From Microbacterium sp. CBA3102 (GTDB lineage: Bacteria; Actinomycetota; Actinomycetes; Actinomycetales; Microbacteriaceae), in NCBI RefSeq assembly GCF_007954505.1, contig NZ_CP042412.1, positions 2,356,001 through 2,420,000 of the forward strand: a DNA stretch of 64,000 bases. The letters are read 5' to 3'. The position numbers were made by a program, and so were the translations under genes. Numbering within the stretch: the stretch's first letter is position 1; each line of letters begins with the position of its first letter. The notes under the pieces are model-generated. The model saw only the letters and a program-made list of their open reading frames with translations. It was not told the DNA's origin and did not search any database. Positions 24,608 through 34,054 of the stretch are shown here, piece by piece.

Positions 24608-26701
24608 CTGACGCTGATCCAGACGCCGGAAGCCCCGTCGTCTGTCAGGAGGGGCTTCCGCCCTGACATCCAGGCGCTACGCGCCATCGCGATCCTCGCG
24701 GTCGTCTTGAATCATCTGTGGCCGATGCGCTTGACCGGTGGATACATCGGTGTCGATGTGTTCTTCGTGATCTCCGGATTCCTCATCACGAGTCATCTGG
24801 TCCGCGACGCGACCTCGAGCGGACGTATCGCGCTCGCGTCGTTCTACGCCCGGCGCGTGCGGAGACTGCTCCCGGCCGCGCTCCTCGTACTCCTCGTGAG
24901 CGCGGTCGGAACCCTCCTGGTCTTGCCCTACCCGCGATGGACGCGCGGCGGAGCCGAGATCATGGCGAGTGCCGGCTACGTCGAGAACTGGTTCCTCGCC
25001 GCGATGTCGGTCGACTACTCGGCTCTCAACGACCAGGCAACCGTGGCGCAACACTATTGGTCTCTGTCGGTCGAGGAACAGTTCTACCTCGTTTGGCCAC
25101 TTCTCCTCCTCGCCACCTGGTGGTGGGCTGCGAAGAAGGCGTGGCGTCCGCGCCTCGTGGCCGCGATCACGCTCAGCGTCGTCGTCACGCTGGGCATCGC
25201 GATCAGCATGTTCGCGACCGCGGGGATGCCGAGTCAGGCATACTTCGTCACCTACACGCGTGCGTGGGAATTCGGCATCGGCGGCCTCCTGTCTCTCGTC
25301 ACGTTCCGACGACTGCCACGGCTCGCAGCCAACGTCGTCGCGATCATCGGGTTCGTCGTGATTGCCGTGTCGGCCGTGGCGTTCGGGCCGGAGACTCCGT
25401 TCCCTGGCGCGTATGCGCTCCTCCCCGTACTCGGCGCGGGAGCGGTAATCGCCGCGGGCACTGTCACGCAGCGGCTGTGGCACTCGCGGCTCACTTCCCT
25501 GCGCCCCGTGCAATGGCTCGGGGACGTGTCGTATTCCCTCTATCTGTGGCACTGGCCGCTGATCGTCCTTGTCCCGTCGGCATTGGCGAGCACGATGACG
25601 ACGATGATGAAGGTCGGCATCCTCGGTGTCGCCTTCGTCCTGGCTTGGCTGACGTATCGGCTGGTGGAGCGTCCCGGGCAACGCTGGCGCCTGGTCGCCG
25701 CGTCGAATCGACGTACCTTCCTTGCCATGCTGGCAGGCATGGCGACTGTGATCGTCGCCGGGGGTGCCCTGATGCTGGCCGGCAACGTCCGCGCGGCAGC
25801 GGACGTGCCGCCGATCTCCGTGACCATCCAGGAATGTGTCGGGCCGCAGGCAATGCCGCAGTCGGTGAGCTGCGAAGACCGCTTCGCTCCAGCCGTGGAG
25901 ACCGTCATGGGGCCGCGGAACTCGTACTTCCACGTCCCGGCAGAGTGCGTCGCCCGCCGGGACCTGCTGCCGTTCGGCGACAAGACCGCCACGGTGGAAT
26001 GCGACTTCAGCGATGGCACCGAGGATCCGACCACAGTCTGGCTCGTCGGCGATTCGCACGCGCAGCAGTGGCAGGGGACGGTGTTCGATCTCGCGCGTCA
26101 GAACCACTGGTCGGTGACGGCGAGTTTCGGGGGCGGATGCCCCGTCATCGATGTCCCGTTCGTCGGCTTTCGCAAGGCGGCACCCGGAGCCGATCAGCAA
26201 AAGTGTCGGGACTGGTCGACGGCCGTGCGCGCAGCCGTCGTCGAGCAGAAGCCCGATTTCGTGCTGACCTCCTCCGCCGGCCGCGTACAGCTCGTCGAGG
26301 ACGGGTCGGGTCGTCCTCAGGACGTCCAGTTCGCCGACGGGCTCGTGCGTACCTGGACGGAGTGGGCTGATGCGGGCATCACCGTCATCCCCCTCGGCGG
26401 TGTGCCGTTCAACGGAGAGGTGCGCTCTCCCGACTGCGTGGTGGTGAACGCCGGCAACCCTGGCGCCTGCGCCGTTCCGAGATCGGAGGCGCAGCCCAGC
26501 GACCCCTATCTCGTCGCGGCCGCACAGTCGGCGTCGCCGGCGATCCGCGCCTTCGATGCAGATCCCTACTTCTGCGACTCGGACGCGTGCTACGCCGTGA
26601 TCGGTGGAGTGTCTGTCTACTACGACGCCGATCACCTCAATCTGGACTACGTCCGTCGGTTGGCGCCGCCGCTCGCCCAGGCGATGGGGGTCGCTGGCTG
26701 A
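24608..26701 (+). CDS. OafA-type acyltransferase 3 with C-terminal SGNH domain; CTG start likely
   Basis: About 697 aa. An acyltransferase-3 membrane domain with about ten helices (GFRPDIQALRAIAILAVVLNH opens it when joined) is followed, from about residue 430, by an SGNH domain with GDSHAQQW and the DADHLNLD active-site block. Such proteins O-acetylate cell-surface glycans. The first canonical start, TTG at 24707, would cut off the conserved RPDIQALR segment. Upstream the frame is open but has only CTG codons (24602, 24608, 24614); 24608 has GAGG 7 nt before it and is chosen. The stem-loop at 24627-24660 lies inside this N-terminus. Confidence 0.8.
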   Translation: MTLIQTPEAPSSVRRGFRPDIQALRAIAILAVVLNHLWPMRLTGGYIGVDVFFVISGFLITSHLVRDATSSGRIALASFYARRVRRLLPAALLVLLVSAVGTLLVLPYPRWTRGGAEIMASAGYVENWFLAAMSVDYSALNDQATVAQHYWSLSVEEQFYLVWPLLLLATWWWAAKKAWRPRLVAAITLSVVVTLGIAISMFATAGMPSQAYFVTYTRAWEFGIGGLLSLVTFRRLPRLAANVVAIIGFVVIAVSAVAFGPETPFPGAYALLPVLGAGAVIAAGTVTQRLWHSRLTSLRPVQWLGDVSYSLYLWHWPLIVLVPSALASTMTTMMKVGILGVAFVLAWLTYRLVERPGQRWRLVAASNRRTFLAMLAGMATVIVAGGALMLAGNVRAAADVPPISVTIQECVGPQAMPQSVSCEDRFAPAVETVMGPRNSYFHVPAECVARRDLLPFGDKTATVECDFSDGTEDPTTVWLVGDSHAQQWQGTVFDLARQNHWSVTASFGGGCPVIDVPFVGFRKAAPGADQQKCRDWSTAVRAAVVEQKPDFVLTSSAGRVQLVEDGSGRPQDVQFADGLVRTWTEWADAGITVIPLGGVPFNGEVRSPDCVVVNAGNPGACAVPRSEAQPSDPYLVAAAQSASPAIRAFDADPYFCDSDACYAVIGGVSVYYDADHLNLDYVRRLAPPLAQAMGVAG
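24627..24660 (+). terminator. 10-bp perfect stem-loop after the dehydrogenase gene
   Basis: CGGAAGCCCC and GGGGCTTCCG form a perfect stem with a 14-nt loop, starting 22 nt after the stop at 24605. There is no T-tract. The loop and stem contain AGGAGG. It could be an intrinsic-like terminator or a translational control hairpin for the acyltransferase. Confidence 0.4.
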
Positions 26702-27871
<1,170 letters not shown>

Positions 27872-27881
27872 ACTCGACATC

Positions 27882-28673
27882 GTGAGTCACGCTGCTGTCG
27901 GGGCGCCCGGGACGCCCCGGCGTTATCTGCATTCGCTGTGGCTGCTCTCGGCTCGCGACCTCAAGGTCCGCTACGCCACGAGCTCCCTCGGGTACCTCTG
28001 GTCGATCCTCGACCCCCTGGTGATGAGCGCGATCTACTGGTTCGTGTTCACGGAGATCTTCCGACGCAGCGTGGGGGAAGATCCCTACATCGTCTTCCTC
28101 ATCGTGGCGCTGCTGCCGTGGGTATGGTTCAACACCTCGGTGTCCGACTTCACCCGCGCGTTCAAGAAGGATGCCCGGCTCGTCCGTTCGACGGCGATCC
28201 CGCGCTCGATCTGGGTCAACCGCATCGTGCTGAGCAAGGGCATCGAGTTCCTCTTCTCGATGCCGGTCCTGGTGCTCTTCGCCGTGTTCAGCGGTGCGCA
28301 TGTGAACTGGCTGCTGCTGTGGTTCCCGGTGGCGGTCGTCTTGCAGACGATGCTTCTGGTCGGGCTCGGGCTCCTGGTCGCGCCGCTCTGCGCGCTCTAC
28401 ACCGACCTGGAACGGACGACGGCGCTCATCCTGCGGGCACTCTTCTACGCCTCGCCGGTGATCTACAGTTTCCGGGACCTCCCGGCGCCGTTCGACGTGA
28501 TCGGCGCCTTCAACCCGCTCGCCGGGATCTTCACCCTCTACCGCGTGGGCTTCTTCGCCGACCTCTGGGATCCGATGCCGATCCTGATCAGCGCGGTGAT
28601 GTGCGTGGGAATTCTCGCGCTCGGGATGTGGACGTTCGGACGCCTGGAGCGACCCGTGCTGAAGGAGCTGTGA
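27882..28673 (+). CDS. ABC-2 exporter permease, probably for galactofuran
   Basis: A 263-aa six-helix permease with ARDLKVRYATSSLGYLWSILDPLVM, the N-terminal interface helix of polysaccharide exporters. It resembles the RfbD/Rv3783-type permease of mycobacterial galactan export, and its place between glf and galactofuranosyltransferases supports that substrate. The GTG at 27882 was chosen by its -10 box; the frame extends further into glf. The stop overlaps the ATPase ATG. Confidence 0.86.
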   Translation: MSHAAVGAPGTPRRYLHSLWLLSARDLKVRYATSSLGYLWSILDPLVMSAIYWFVFTEIFRRSVGEDPYIVFLIVALLPWVWFNTSVSDFTRAFKKDARLVRSTAIPRSIWVNRIVLSKGIEFLFSMPVLVLFAVFSGAHVNWLLLWFPVAVVLQTMLLVGLGLLVAPLCALYTDLERTTALILRALFYASPVIYSFRDLPAPFDVIGAFNPLAGIFTLYRVGFFADLWDPMPILISAVMCVGILALGMWTFGRLERPVLKEL

Positions 28674-29407
28674 TGGCTGCGGCGATCGAAGTCACGAACC
28701 TCGGTGTGCACTTCCGAAGAAACCGGCGCGGGCGCCGGAGTTTCAAGGATCTCTTCGCCGGTGCCTCCCGCAGGTCTCGCCCGGGGGAGTTCTGGGCGCT
28801 GCGCAACGTCTCCTTCACCGTGCAACCCGGTGAGTCGATCGGCGTCGTCGGACGCAACGGTCAGGGCAAGTCCACGCTGCTTCGCCTGGTCGCGAAGGTG
28901 CTGCTCCCCGATGAGGGGACGGTCAGTGTCAACGGCGGCGTGGCTCCCTTGATCGAGATCACCGGAGGCTTCGTGGGCGACCTCACCGTGCGCGAGAACG
29001 TCCGGCTCACGGCGGGCCTGCACGGGATGTCCCGTGACGAGGTGTCGCGTCGTTACGACGACATCATCGCGTTCGCCGAGTTGGCGGGGTTCGAGGAGAC
29101 GCCCTACAAGCACCTCTCCAACGGCATGAAGGTCCGTCTGGCCTTCTCCGTGGTATCCCAGCTCGACGAGCCCATCCTGCTCGTGGACGAGGTCCTCGCG
29201 GTCGGCGACAAGGCATTCCGCGACAAGTGCTACAAGCGCATCGACGAGCTGCTCGCCGACGGACGCACGCTCTTCTTCGTCAGTCACAACGAACGAGATC
29301 TTCGTCGGTTCTGCACGCGGGGCCTCTACCTCGACAAGGGCGAGCTCGCTCTCGATGCGCCGATCGGCGAGGTTCTGGACCGCTACAACGCCGATTACGC
29401 GGCGTGA
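28673..29407 (+). CDS. ABC exporter ATPase, probably for galactofuran
   Basis: A 244-aa ATPase with Walker A GRNGQGKST, HLSNGMKVRLAFS as signature region, Walker B LLVDEVLAVGD and SHNER. Like the ATPase at 7229 it has no C-terminal carbohydrate-binding extension. It corresponds to RfbE/Rv3781-type ATPases. AAGGAG lies upstream of the ATG, which overlaps the permease stop. Confidence 0.88.
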   Translation: MAAAIEVTNLGVHFRRNRRGRRSFKDLFAGASRRSRPGEFWALRNVSFTVQPGESIGVVGRNGQGKSTLLRLVAKVLLPDEGTVSVNGGVAPLIEITGGFVGDLTVRENVRLTAGLHGMSRDEVSRRYDDIIAFAELAGFEETPYKHLSNGMKVRLAFSVVSQLDEPILLVDEVLAVGDKAFRDKCYKRIDELLADGRTLFFVSHNERDLRRFCTRGLYLDKGELALDAPIGEVLDRYNADYAA

Positions 29408-29414
29408 CGGTCGT

Positions 29415-30008
29415 TCAGAGTCCGGCCAGGCTCCTCAGCTGCTGAACCGACGACCGGGCAGCCTCGACGGCTGCGGCGACGCCTGAGCCGTCGGTGATGG
29501 CGCTACGCAGCTGGGAGAGGCGGGTGGCGTAGGTCGAGACCCCTTCGCGCCATTGCTGCTCGATCGAGGACGGAGGGAGCGCGTCCGATAGTCGTTGTGC
29601 ATCCTGCTGCAGCGTGTCGAGGACCGGCAGAGCGTCCTGGCCGCTCGCGCCGGCGATGATGTCGAGGCCGCGGGGGGCGTCGCCCAGCCATCCGCTGACC
29701 CGTTCGCGGAAGACCTCGATCGACGGGTCAGCGACCGGCGGCGCTGTGACCTGCGGCGTCTGCACCGGTTCGGGCGTGGGGGAGGATGTCGGCGTCGGAG
29801 TCGCAGTCGGGGTTGAGGTGGCCGAGGGCGACGGTGAGGCGGAATCCGTCGGTGCCGGCGCGTCCCCGCGCGGGAGGAAGAAGAACAACAGTGCACCGAC
29901 GATGGCGAGTGCAGCGACGACGAGCCCGACGATCAGCCAGACCTTTCCGGTCTTCTTCGGCTGCGGGGGCAGCGGGGCCCAGCGGAGCTCGGGCTGCGGT
30001 TCGTCCAT
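29415..30008 (-). CDS. Membrane-anchored Pro/Ser/Thr-rich protein of unknown function
   Basis: A 197-aa protein: short cytoplasmic N-terminus, one transmembrane segment (about residues 22-44, VWLIVGLVVAALAIVGALLF within it), a Ser/Thr/Pro linker of about 50 residues, and a predicted helical extracytoplasmic domain of about 100 residues. No domain is recognised. It is the last gene after the two galactofuranosyltransferases, 2 bp downstream. ATG at 30008 is preferred over GTG at 30014 because GGAGG lies 7 nt before the ATG. A role in galactan attachment is possible from context only. Confidence 0.68.
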   Translation of the reverse strand: MDEPQPELRWAPLPPQPKKTGKVWLIVGLVVAALAIVGALLFFFLPRGDAPAPTDSASPSPSATSTPTATPTPTSSPTPEPVQTPQVTAPPVADPSIEVFRERVSGWLGDAPRGLDIIAGASGQDALPVLDTLQQDAQRLSDALPPSSIEQQWREGVSTYATRLSQLRSAITDGSGVAAAVEAARSSVQQLRSLAGL

Positions 30009-30010
30009 CG

Positions 30011-30973
30011 TCACGCCTCCAACGGGGGCATCGGCTGCCAGCTGCGGTCTCGTCCGACCTTGCCGCCGTCACGGATGCCGCGGAAGAGGTTGCTCGTGCC
30101 GCGAACGGTCCGCTCGACGAAGACGAGGCGGATGAGCTCCTTGAAGAACGTCGCCGTGGTGCCGAGGCCGAAGAGGAGCGGGTTGTAGACGCCGTGGACC
30201 CGGTAGTACTGCTTGATGAAGCCGCGGTTGCGCATGATGTAGTAGCGGTAGGCGTTGCTCGAGGCGTTCATGTGGCGGATGCCCATGTCCCACTGCTTGA
30301 TCTCCCGCGTGCGTCGCAGGACGAACTCATCGACGATGACCGCGGTGGTCAGTCGCGATGCCAACCAGCCGTACATCTGGTCGTCCCAGTAGATGAAGAA
30401 GCGCGGATCGGGCAGACCGATCTGCTGCACCAGCGAGCGGTGGATGAACATGCCCTCGAAGCAACCGCTGTTCATCTCCTTGTATCCGCTCTCATCGAAG
30501 GCGGAAGGAGCGAACGGAATCGGGATGCCCATGCGCTCGGCGATGCGGTACTGCCAGTAGAATTCGCTGCCGTCGTAGTCGAATCGACGGCCCTGGATGC
30601 TCTTGAACCGGCTGCTCCAGGCTCCCATTCTCGCGAGCCCCTCGGGAAGGACCTCGACGTCGTCGTCCATCATCCAGATCCACTCGGAGCCGAGGTCGTA
30701 TGCGGTGCGCATGCCCTCGCTGAAGCCTCCCGAGCCGCCGGTGTTCGTCTCCAGACGTCGGTACACGATCTCGGTCCCGATGTCATCGCGGAACGACTCG
30801 ACCACGTCGGTGGTGTCGTCAGCCGAGGCGTTGTCGATGATCACGACGTGGCCCGGCTTGGGGTCCATCGCGGTGATGCTCGTGAGCAGGCCAGAGAGAA
30901 GGTGGGAACGGTTGAAGGTGACGATGACGATCGTGGCGGCCTTCGGGTCGAATGCAGCGGTCGCCGCGGTCAT
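30011..30973 (-). CDS. glfT1: GT2 galactofuranosyltransferase, GlfT1-like
   Basis: A 320-aa GT-A enzyme with VIVTFNRSHLLSGLL, IIDNASADDT, NTGGSGGFSEGM, WIWMMDDDVEV (DDD metal site) and FIYWDDQMYGW. In mycobacteria GlfT1 adds the first galactofuranose residues to the linker. Here the acceptor is unknown. ATG at 30973 has GAGGAG upstream and overlaps the glfT2 stop (ATGA). Confidence 0.83.
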   Translation of the reverse strand: MTAATAAFDPKAATIVIVTFNRSHLLSGLLTSITAMDPKPGHVVIIDNASADDTTDVVESFRDDIGTEIVYRRLETNTGGSGGFSEGMRTAYDLGSEWIWMMDDDVEVLPEGLARMGAWSSRFKSIQGRRFDYDGSEFYWQYRIAERMGIPIPFAPSAFDESGYKEMNSGCFEGMFIHRSLVQQIGLPDPRFFIYWDDQMYGWLASRLTTAVIVDEFVLRRTREIKQWDMGIRHMNASSNAYRYYIMRNRGFIKQYYRVHGVYNPLLFGLGTTATFFKELIRLVFVERTVRGTSNLFRGIRDGGKVGRDRSWQPMPPLEA

Positions 30974-32907
30974 GCCTTCTCCTCGAAGATCTTCTGCCAG
31001 GACTGGGGGGAGACGAGATCGGGCAACGCCTGGCGGTACTGCTGCTGCAATTCGGGCCACCGGCGACGGAGTTCCGCGTGCAGTCGCATCGTGTCTCGAA
31101 GCATGCGCCGGTACTTCGCGCGGTCGCGGGTGTAGATGTTCTTCCCGGAACCGTCGGCCGCGCTCACCAGGGCACTGTCGAATGCGGGGACGCGCCACCA
31201 GTGCGCGTCCTCCTTACCGAACTCGACCTCGGGCTGCGCGATGTTCGCCGGGTCCGGCCGATGCATCCAGTGGGAGACGAGGGTCGACAGTGTGAACAAG
31301 CGCAGCCGCACACCCTTCGGGCTGTCGAAGTCGTTCTTCGACAGCTTCTTGTACACCTGGCGACCGCGCCGAGAGTGGAGGACCGTGGTCGGGTCCCGAT
31401 GAACGACCGTCTCCGGGTAGTCCGCGGCGATCACGCGGGCCGCGGGCATCGCCGTCGCCAGGTTCTGCCGCATGTGGTCGGGGCCGGAGAGGACATCGCG
31501 CAGCGCTTGCGCGCGGAGCGCGACGGGGTAGTACTGCATCATCATGAGGTGCTTCAGGTCGACGCGTCGGCTGTGCCGGATCAATCGTCCGCCGCGCGGG
31601 GTGTTGGAGTGCAGAAGTCCGGCGACGAGGCGGTTGCGTGCATGGAAGTAGGCTTGCCAGTCGATCGAGTCGTCCTTGTTCACCCATGAGACGTGCCAGA
31701 GCGCGACCCCGGGCATCGACACGGTGGGGAAGCCGGCTTCACCCGCGCGGAGGCAGAACTCGGCGTCGTCCCACTTGATGAAGGCAGGGAGCGACAGCCC
31801 GACTTTCCGGATCGCGTCGAGGGGGATCAAGCACATCCACCAGCCGTTGTAGTCGGCATCCATGCGCATGTGCAGAAGAGTCGATTGGCGCAGGTTCGAG
31901 ACGCCGAAGTCATGCGGCATCTTCTCCTGATAGAGGTTTCGCCACATGAACGGGCCCTCGTCGACGACCTCCGCCCATCCGTGCAGCTTCGGGCGGTCGA
32001 GTAGGTCGAACATGTGACCGCCGACCAGGACCGGGGTGGTCGCATACCGACCGAAGACGATGGAGCGGCGCAGCGACTCCGGTTCGAGACGGATATCGTC
32101 GTCGAGCAGCTGCACGAAATCGCTCTCCGGACGCTGCAGCGTCTCGTGCATCGCCCGGGCGAATCCTCCGGAGCCGCCCAGGTTGTCCTGGCGGATCACC
32201 TGGAGTGTTTCCCCGAGGCTCTCCGCGACATCGTCGTAACCGTCCTGTTCGGCGACGAGCTGTGTGCCCTGGTCGATCAGGAAGATGCGGTCGATGAACT
32301 CCAGCGCGTCGGGCGACGCGGCCAGTGCGCGGAGGGTCTCGACGCAGTAGTCCGGCTTGTTGTAGGTGGTGATCCCGAGAGAGGCCTTGCCCTCCCGAGC
32401 GGGCTCCTGTTCGGTGGTCCACTCCGCGCCTTCGAGCACGGCGGGCTTCTCATCCGCGACGATGTCGAACCAGATCCACCCGCCGTCGCTGTACTGCGTG
32501 AGCTCGAGGTCGAAGGATGTCGACGCTTCGCCGGTCACTTCGCGGGTGGCGACACGCTGACGCACGCCCGATCCGTTGGAGCGGTACACCAGGATCGTCG
32601 CCGGGCCGGTGGTGCGCACGGTGAGCTGAACCTGGCGGACACTCGTCCAGTGCTGCCAATAAGACGCGGGGAAGGCATTGAAGTACGTCCCCATCGACAC
32701 GCGACGTCCGGCGACGATGCGGGCACGATTCCTGCCCAGGATGTTCCCCAGGTGCGCGCGGTTCGAGACGCGGACGGGTTCGTTCTCGATCACGGACCAC
32801 GTCTCCGGATCGGCATACAGCGGAAGGAGGTCGGGGTCGCGATCAAGTGGGAAGACGACGTTCTGAAGGACGTGGGCCACTGGGAGGTTCTCCGATGTTG
32901 ATGCCAC
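30970..32907 (-). CDS. glfT2: Galactofuranosyltransferase, GlfT2-like polymerase
   Basis: A 645-aa protein, close to the 637 aa of mycobacterial GlfT2. It has an N-terminal beta-rich domain (about 1-165), a central GT-A domain with LGITTYNKPDY, DNLGGSGGFARAM, QLLDDDIRLEP and WDDAEFCLRAG, and a helical C-terminal domain. GlfT2 elongates galactan with alternating beta-1,5 and beta-1,6 links. GTG at 32907 has no Shine-Dalgarno sequence and no clear -10 box; the exact start is less certain. It is divergent from galE. Confidence 0.9.
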   Translation of the reverse strand: MASTSENLPVAHVLQNVVFPLDRDPDLLPLYADPETWSVIENEPVRVSNRAHLGNILGRNRARIVAGRRVSMGTYFNAFPASYWQHWTSVRQVQLTVRTTGPATILVYRSNGSGVRQRVATREVTGEASTSFDLELTQYSDGGWIWFDIVADEKPAVLEGAEWTTEQEPAREGKASLGITTYNKPDYCVETLRALAASPDALEFIDRIFLIDQGTQLVAEQDGYDDVAESLGETLQVIRQDNLGGSGGFARAMHETLQRPESDFVQLLDDDIRLEPESLRRSIVFGRYATTPVLVGGHMFDLLDRPKLHGWAEVVDEGPFMWRNLYQEKMPHDFGVSNLRQSTLLHMRMDADYNGWWMCLIPLDAIRKVGLSLPAFIKWDDAEFCLRAGEAGFPTVSMPGVALWHVSWVNKDDSIDWQAYFHARNRLVAGLLHSNTPRGGRLIRHSRRVDLKHLMMMQYYPVALRAQALRDVLSGPDHMRQNLATAMPAARVIAADYPETVVHRDPTTVLHSRRGRQVYKKLSKNDFDSPKGVRLRLFTLSTLVSHWMHRPDPANIAQPEVEFGKEDAHWWRVPAFDSALVSAADGSGKNIYTRDRAKYRRMLRDTMRLHAELRRRWPELQQQYRQALPDLVSPQSWQKIFEEKA

Positions 32908-33015
32908 AGGCCGCTGTCAGCGGACAGCGCGGGACTCGACGAGCAGTGAGTAGCCTACCGTCGATGACCTCTGCATCTGCGGAGAGTCTCCCTCCGGCCC
33001 TGCAGATGCACTGAC

Positions 33016-33021
33016 TAGACT
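33016..33021 (+). promoter_or_regulatory. Leaderless -10 box (TAGACT) of galE
   Basis: TAGACT lies 7 nt before the galE ATG. Confidence 0.5.
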
Positions 33022-33028
33022 GACCGCG

Positions 33029-34018
33029 ATGAAGGTATTGATCACCGGCGGCGCCGGCTACATTGGCTCGACCATTGCGACGGCGTGCATCGAGGCGGGT
33101 CTCGATGTGGTCCTCCTCGACGACCTCTCCCGCGGGCTCCGGTCCTTCGGTGAGGGGCGCGATCTGTACGTCGGCGACATCGCCGACGTCGCCGTGGTCG
33201 ACCGACTTCTGGCCGATCACCCCGACATCGATGCGGTCATCCACTGCGCCGCACGCATCGTCGTCCCGGAATCCGTCGCCGACCCGCTCGGGTACTACGA
33301 GGCGAACGTCGGGAAGACGATCGTGCTTCTCCAGCGCTTGCGGGACGCGGGCATCCCTCGCATCGTGTTCAGCTCCTCGGCGGCCGTGTACGCCGGGGAG
33401 GGCGGCGACGGCGTGGATGAGGCCGGCCGACTGGCGCCGGCGAGCCCGTACGCCACGAGCAAGGCGATGGTCGAGCAGATCCTCGACGATGCAGCGAACG
33501 CCGGCGACTTCCGCGCGATCGCGCTGCGGTACTTCAACCCGATCGGGGCCGACCCGCAGTTGCGCACCGGCCTGCAGAATCCGACTCCTTCGCACGCGCT
33601 GGGAAAGATCATGCAGGCCAGCGCGTCCGGAGAGCCCTTCACGATCACTGGAACCGACTGGGCCACACGCGACGGCTCGGGTCTCCGCGACTACATCCAC
33701 GTCTGGGATCTCGCTCTGGCACATGTCGCGGCGGTTCAGAAGTTCGACGATGTCGCCACCCACGATGAGCCGTACCAGGTGATCAACCTCGGCACCGGCG
33801 ACGGTGTGACGGTCCGAGAGCTCGTGGCCGCGTTCGAACGCGTGACCGGTGAACCTCTCGCGGTGATCGAGACCGATCGCCGCCCCGGTGACCAGGCGGG
33901 TGCCTTCGCGATCGTCGACCGTGCGGCCGAGGTGCTGGACTGGCGTGCAGAGCGCTCGGTCGACGATGGTGTGCGCGACGCGATCGCCTGGGCCGAGAAG
34001 CTGCGCTCGCTGAGCTGA
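33029..34018 (+). CDS. galE: UDP-glucose 4-epimerase
   Basis: A 329-aa extended SDR: MKVLITGGAGYIGS at the N-terminus, LDDLSRG, SSSAAVY, and Y141-x3-K145 as catalytic pair. It would supply UDP-galactose to Glf for the galactofuran pathway next door. Length and motifs fit GalE. ATG at 33029 follows the -10 box directly. It converges with a Wzy-like gene 36 bp away. Confidence 0.93.
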   Translation: MKVLITGGAGYIGSTIATACIEAGLDVVLLDDLSRGLRSFGEGRDLYVGDIADVAVVDRLLADHPDIDAVIHCAARIVVPESVADPLGYYEANVGKTIVLLQRLRDAGIPRIVFSSSAAVYAGEGGDGVDEAGRLAPASPYATSKAMVEQILDDAANAGDFRAIALRYFNPIGADPQLRTGLQNPTPSHALGKIMQASASGEPFTITGTDWATRDGSGLRDYIHVWDLALAHVAAVQKFDDVATHDEPYQVINLGTGDGVTVRELVAAFERVTGEPLAVIETDRRPGDQAGAFAIVDRAAEVLDWRAERSVDDGVRDAIAWAEKLRSLS

Positions 34019-34054
34019 GCGCGCCGCGGCGCCCTCAGCCACCCCTGTGGGCGG

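Noticed and set aside
29786..31135. 449-codon plus-strand frame
   Set aside because: It is antisense to the GlfT1-like gene and the anchored protein; no domain.
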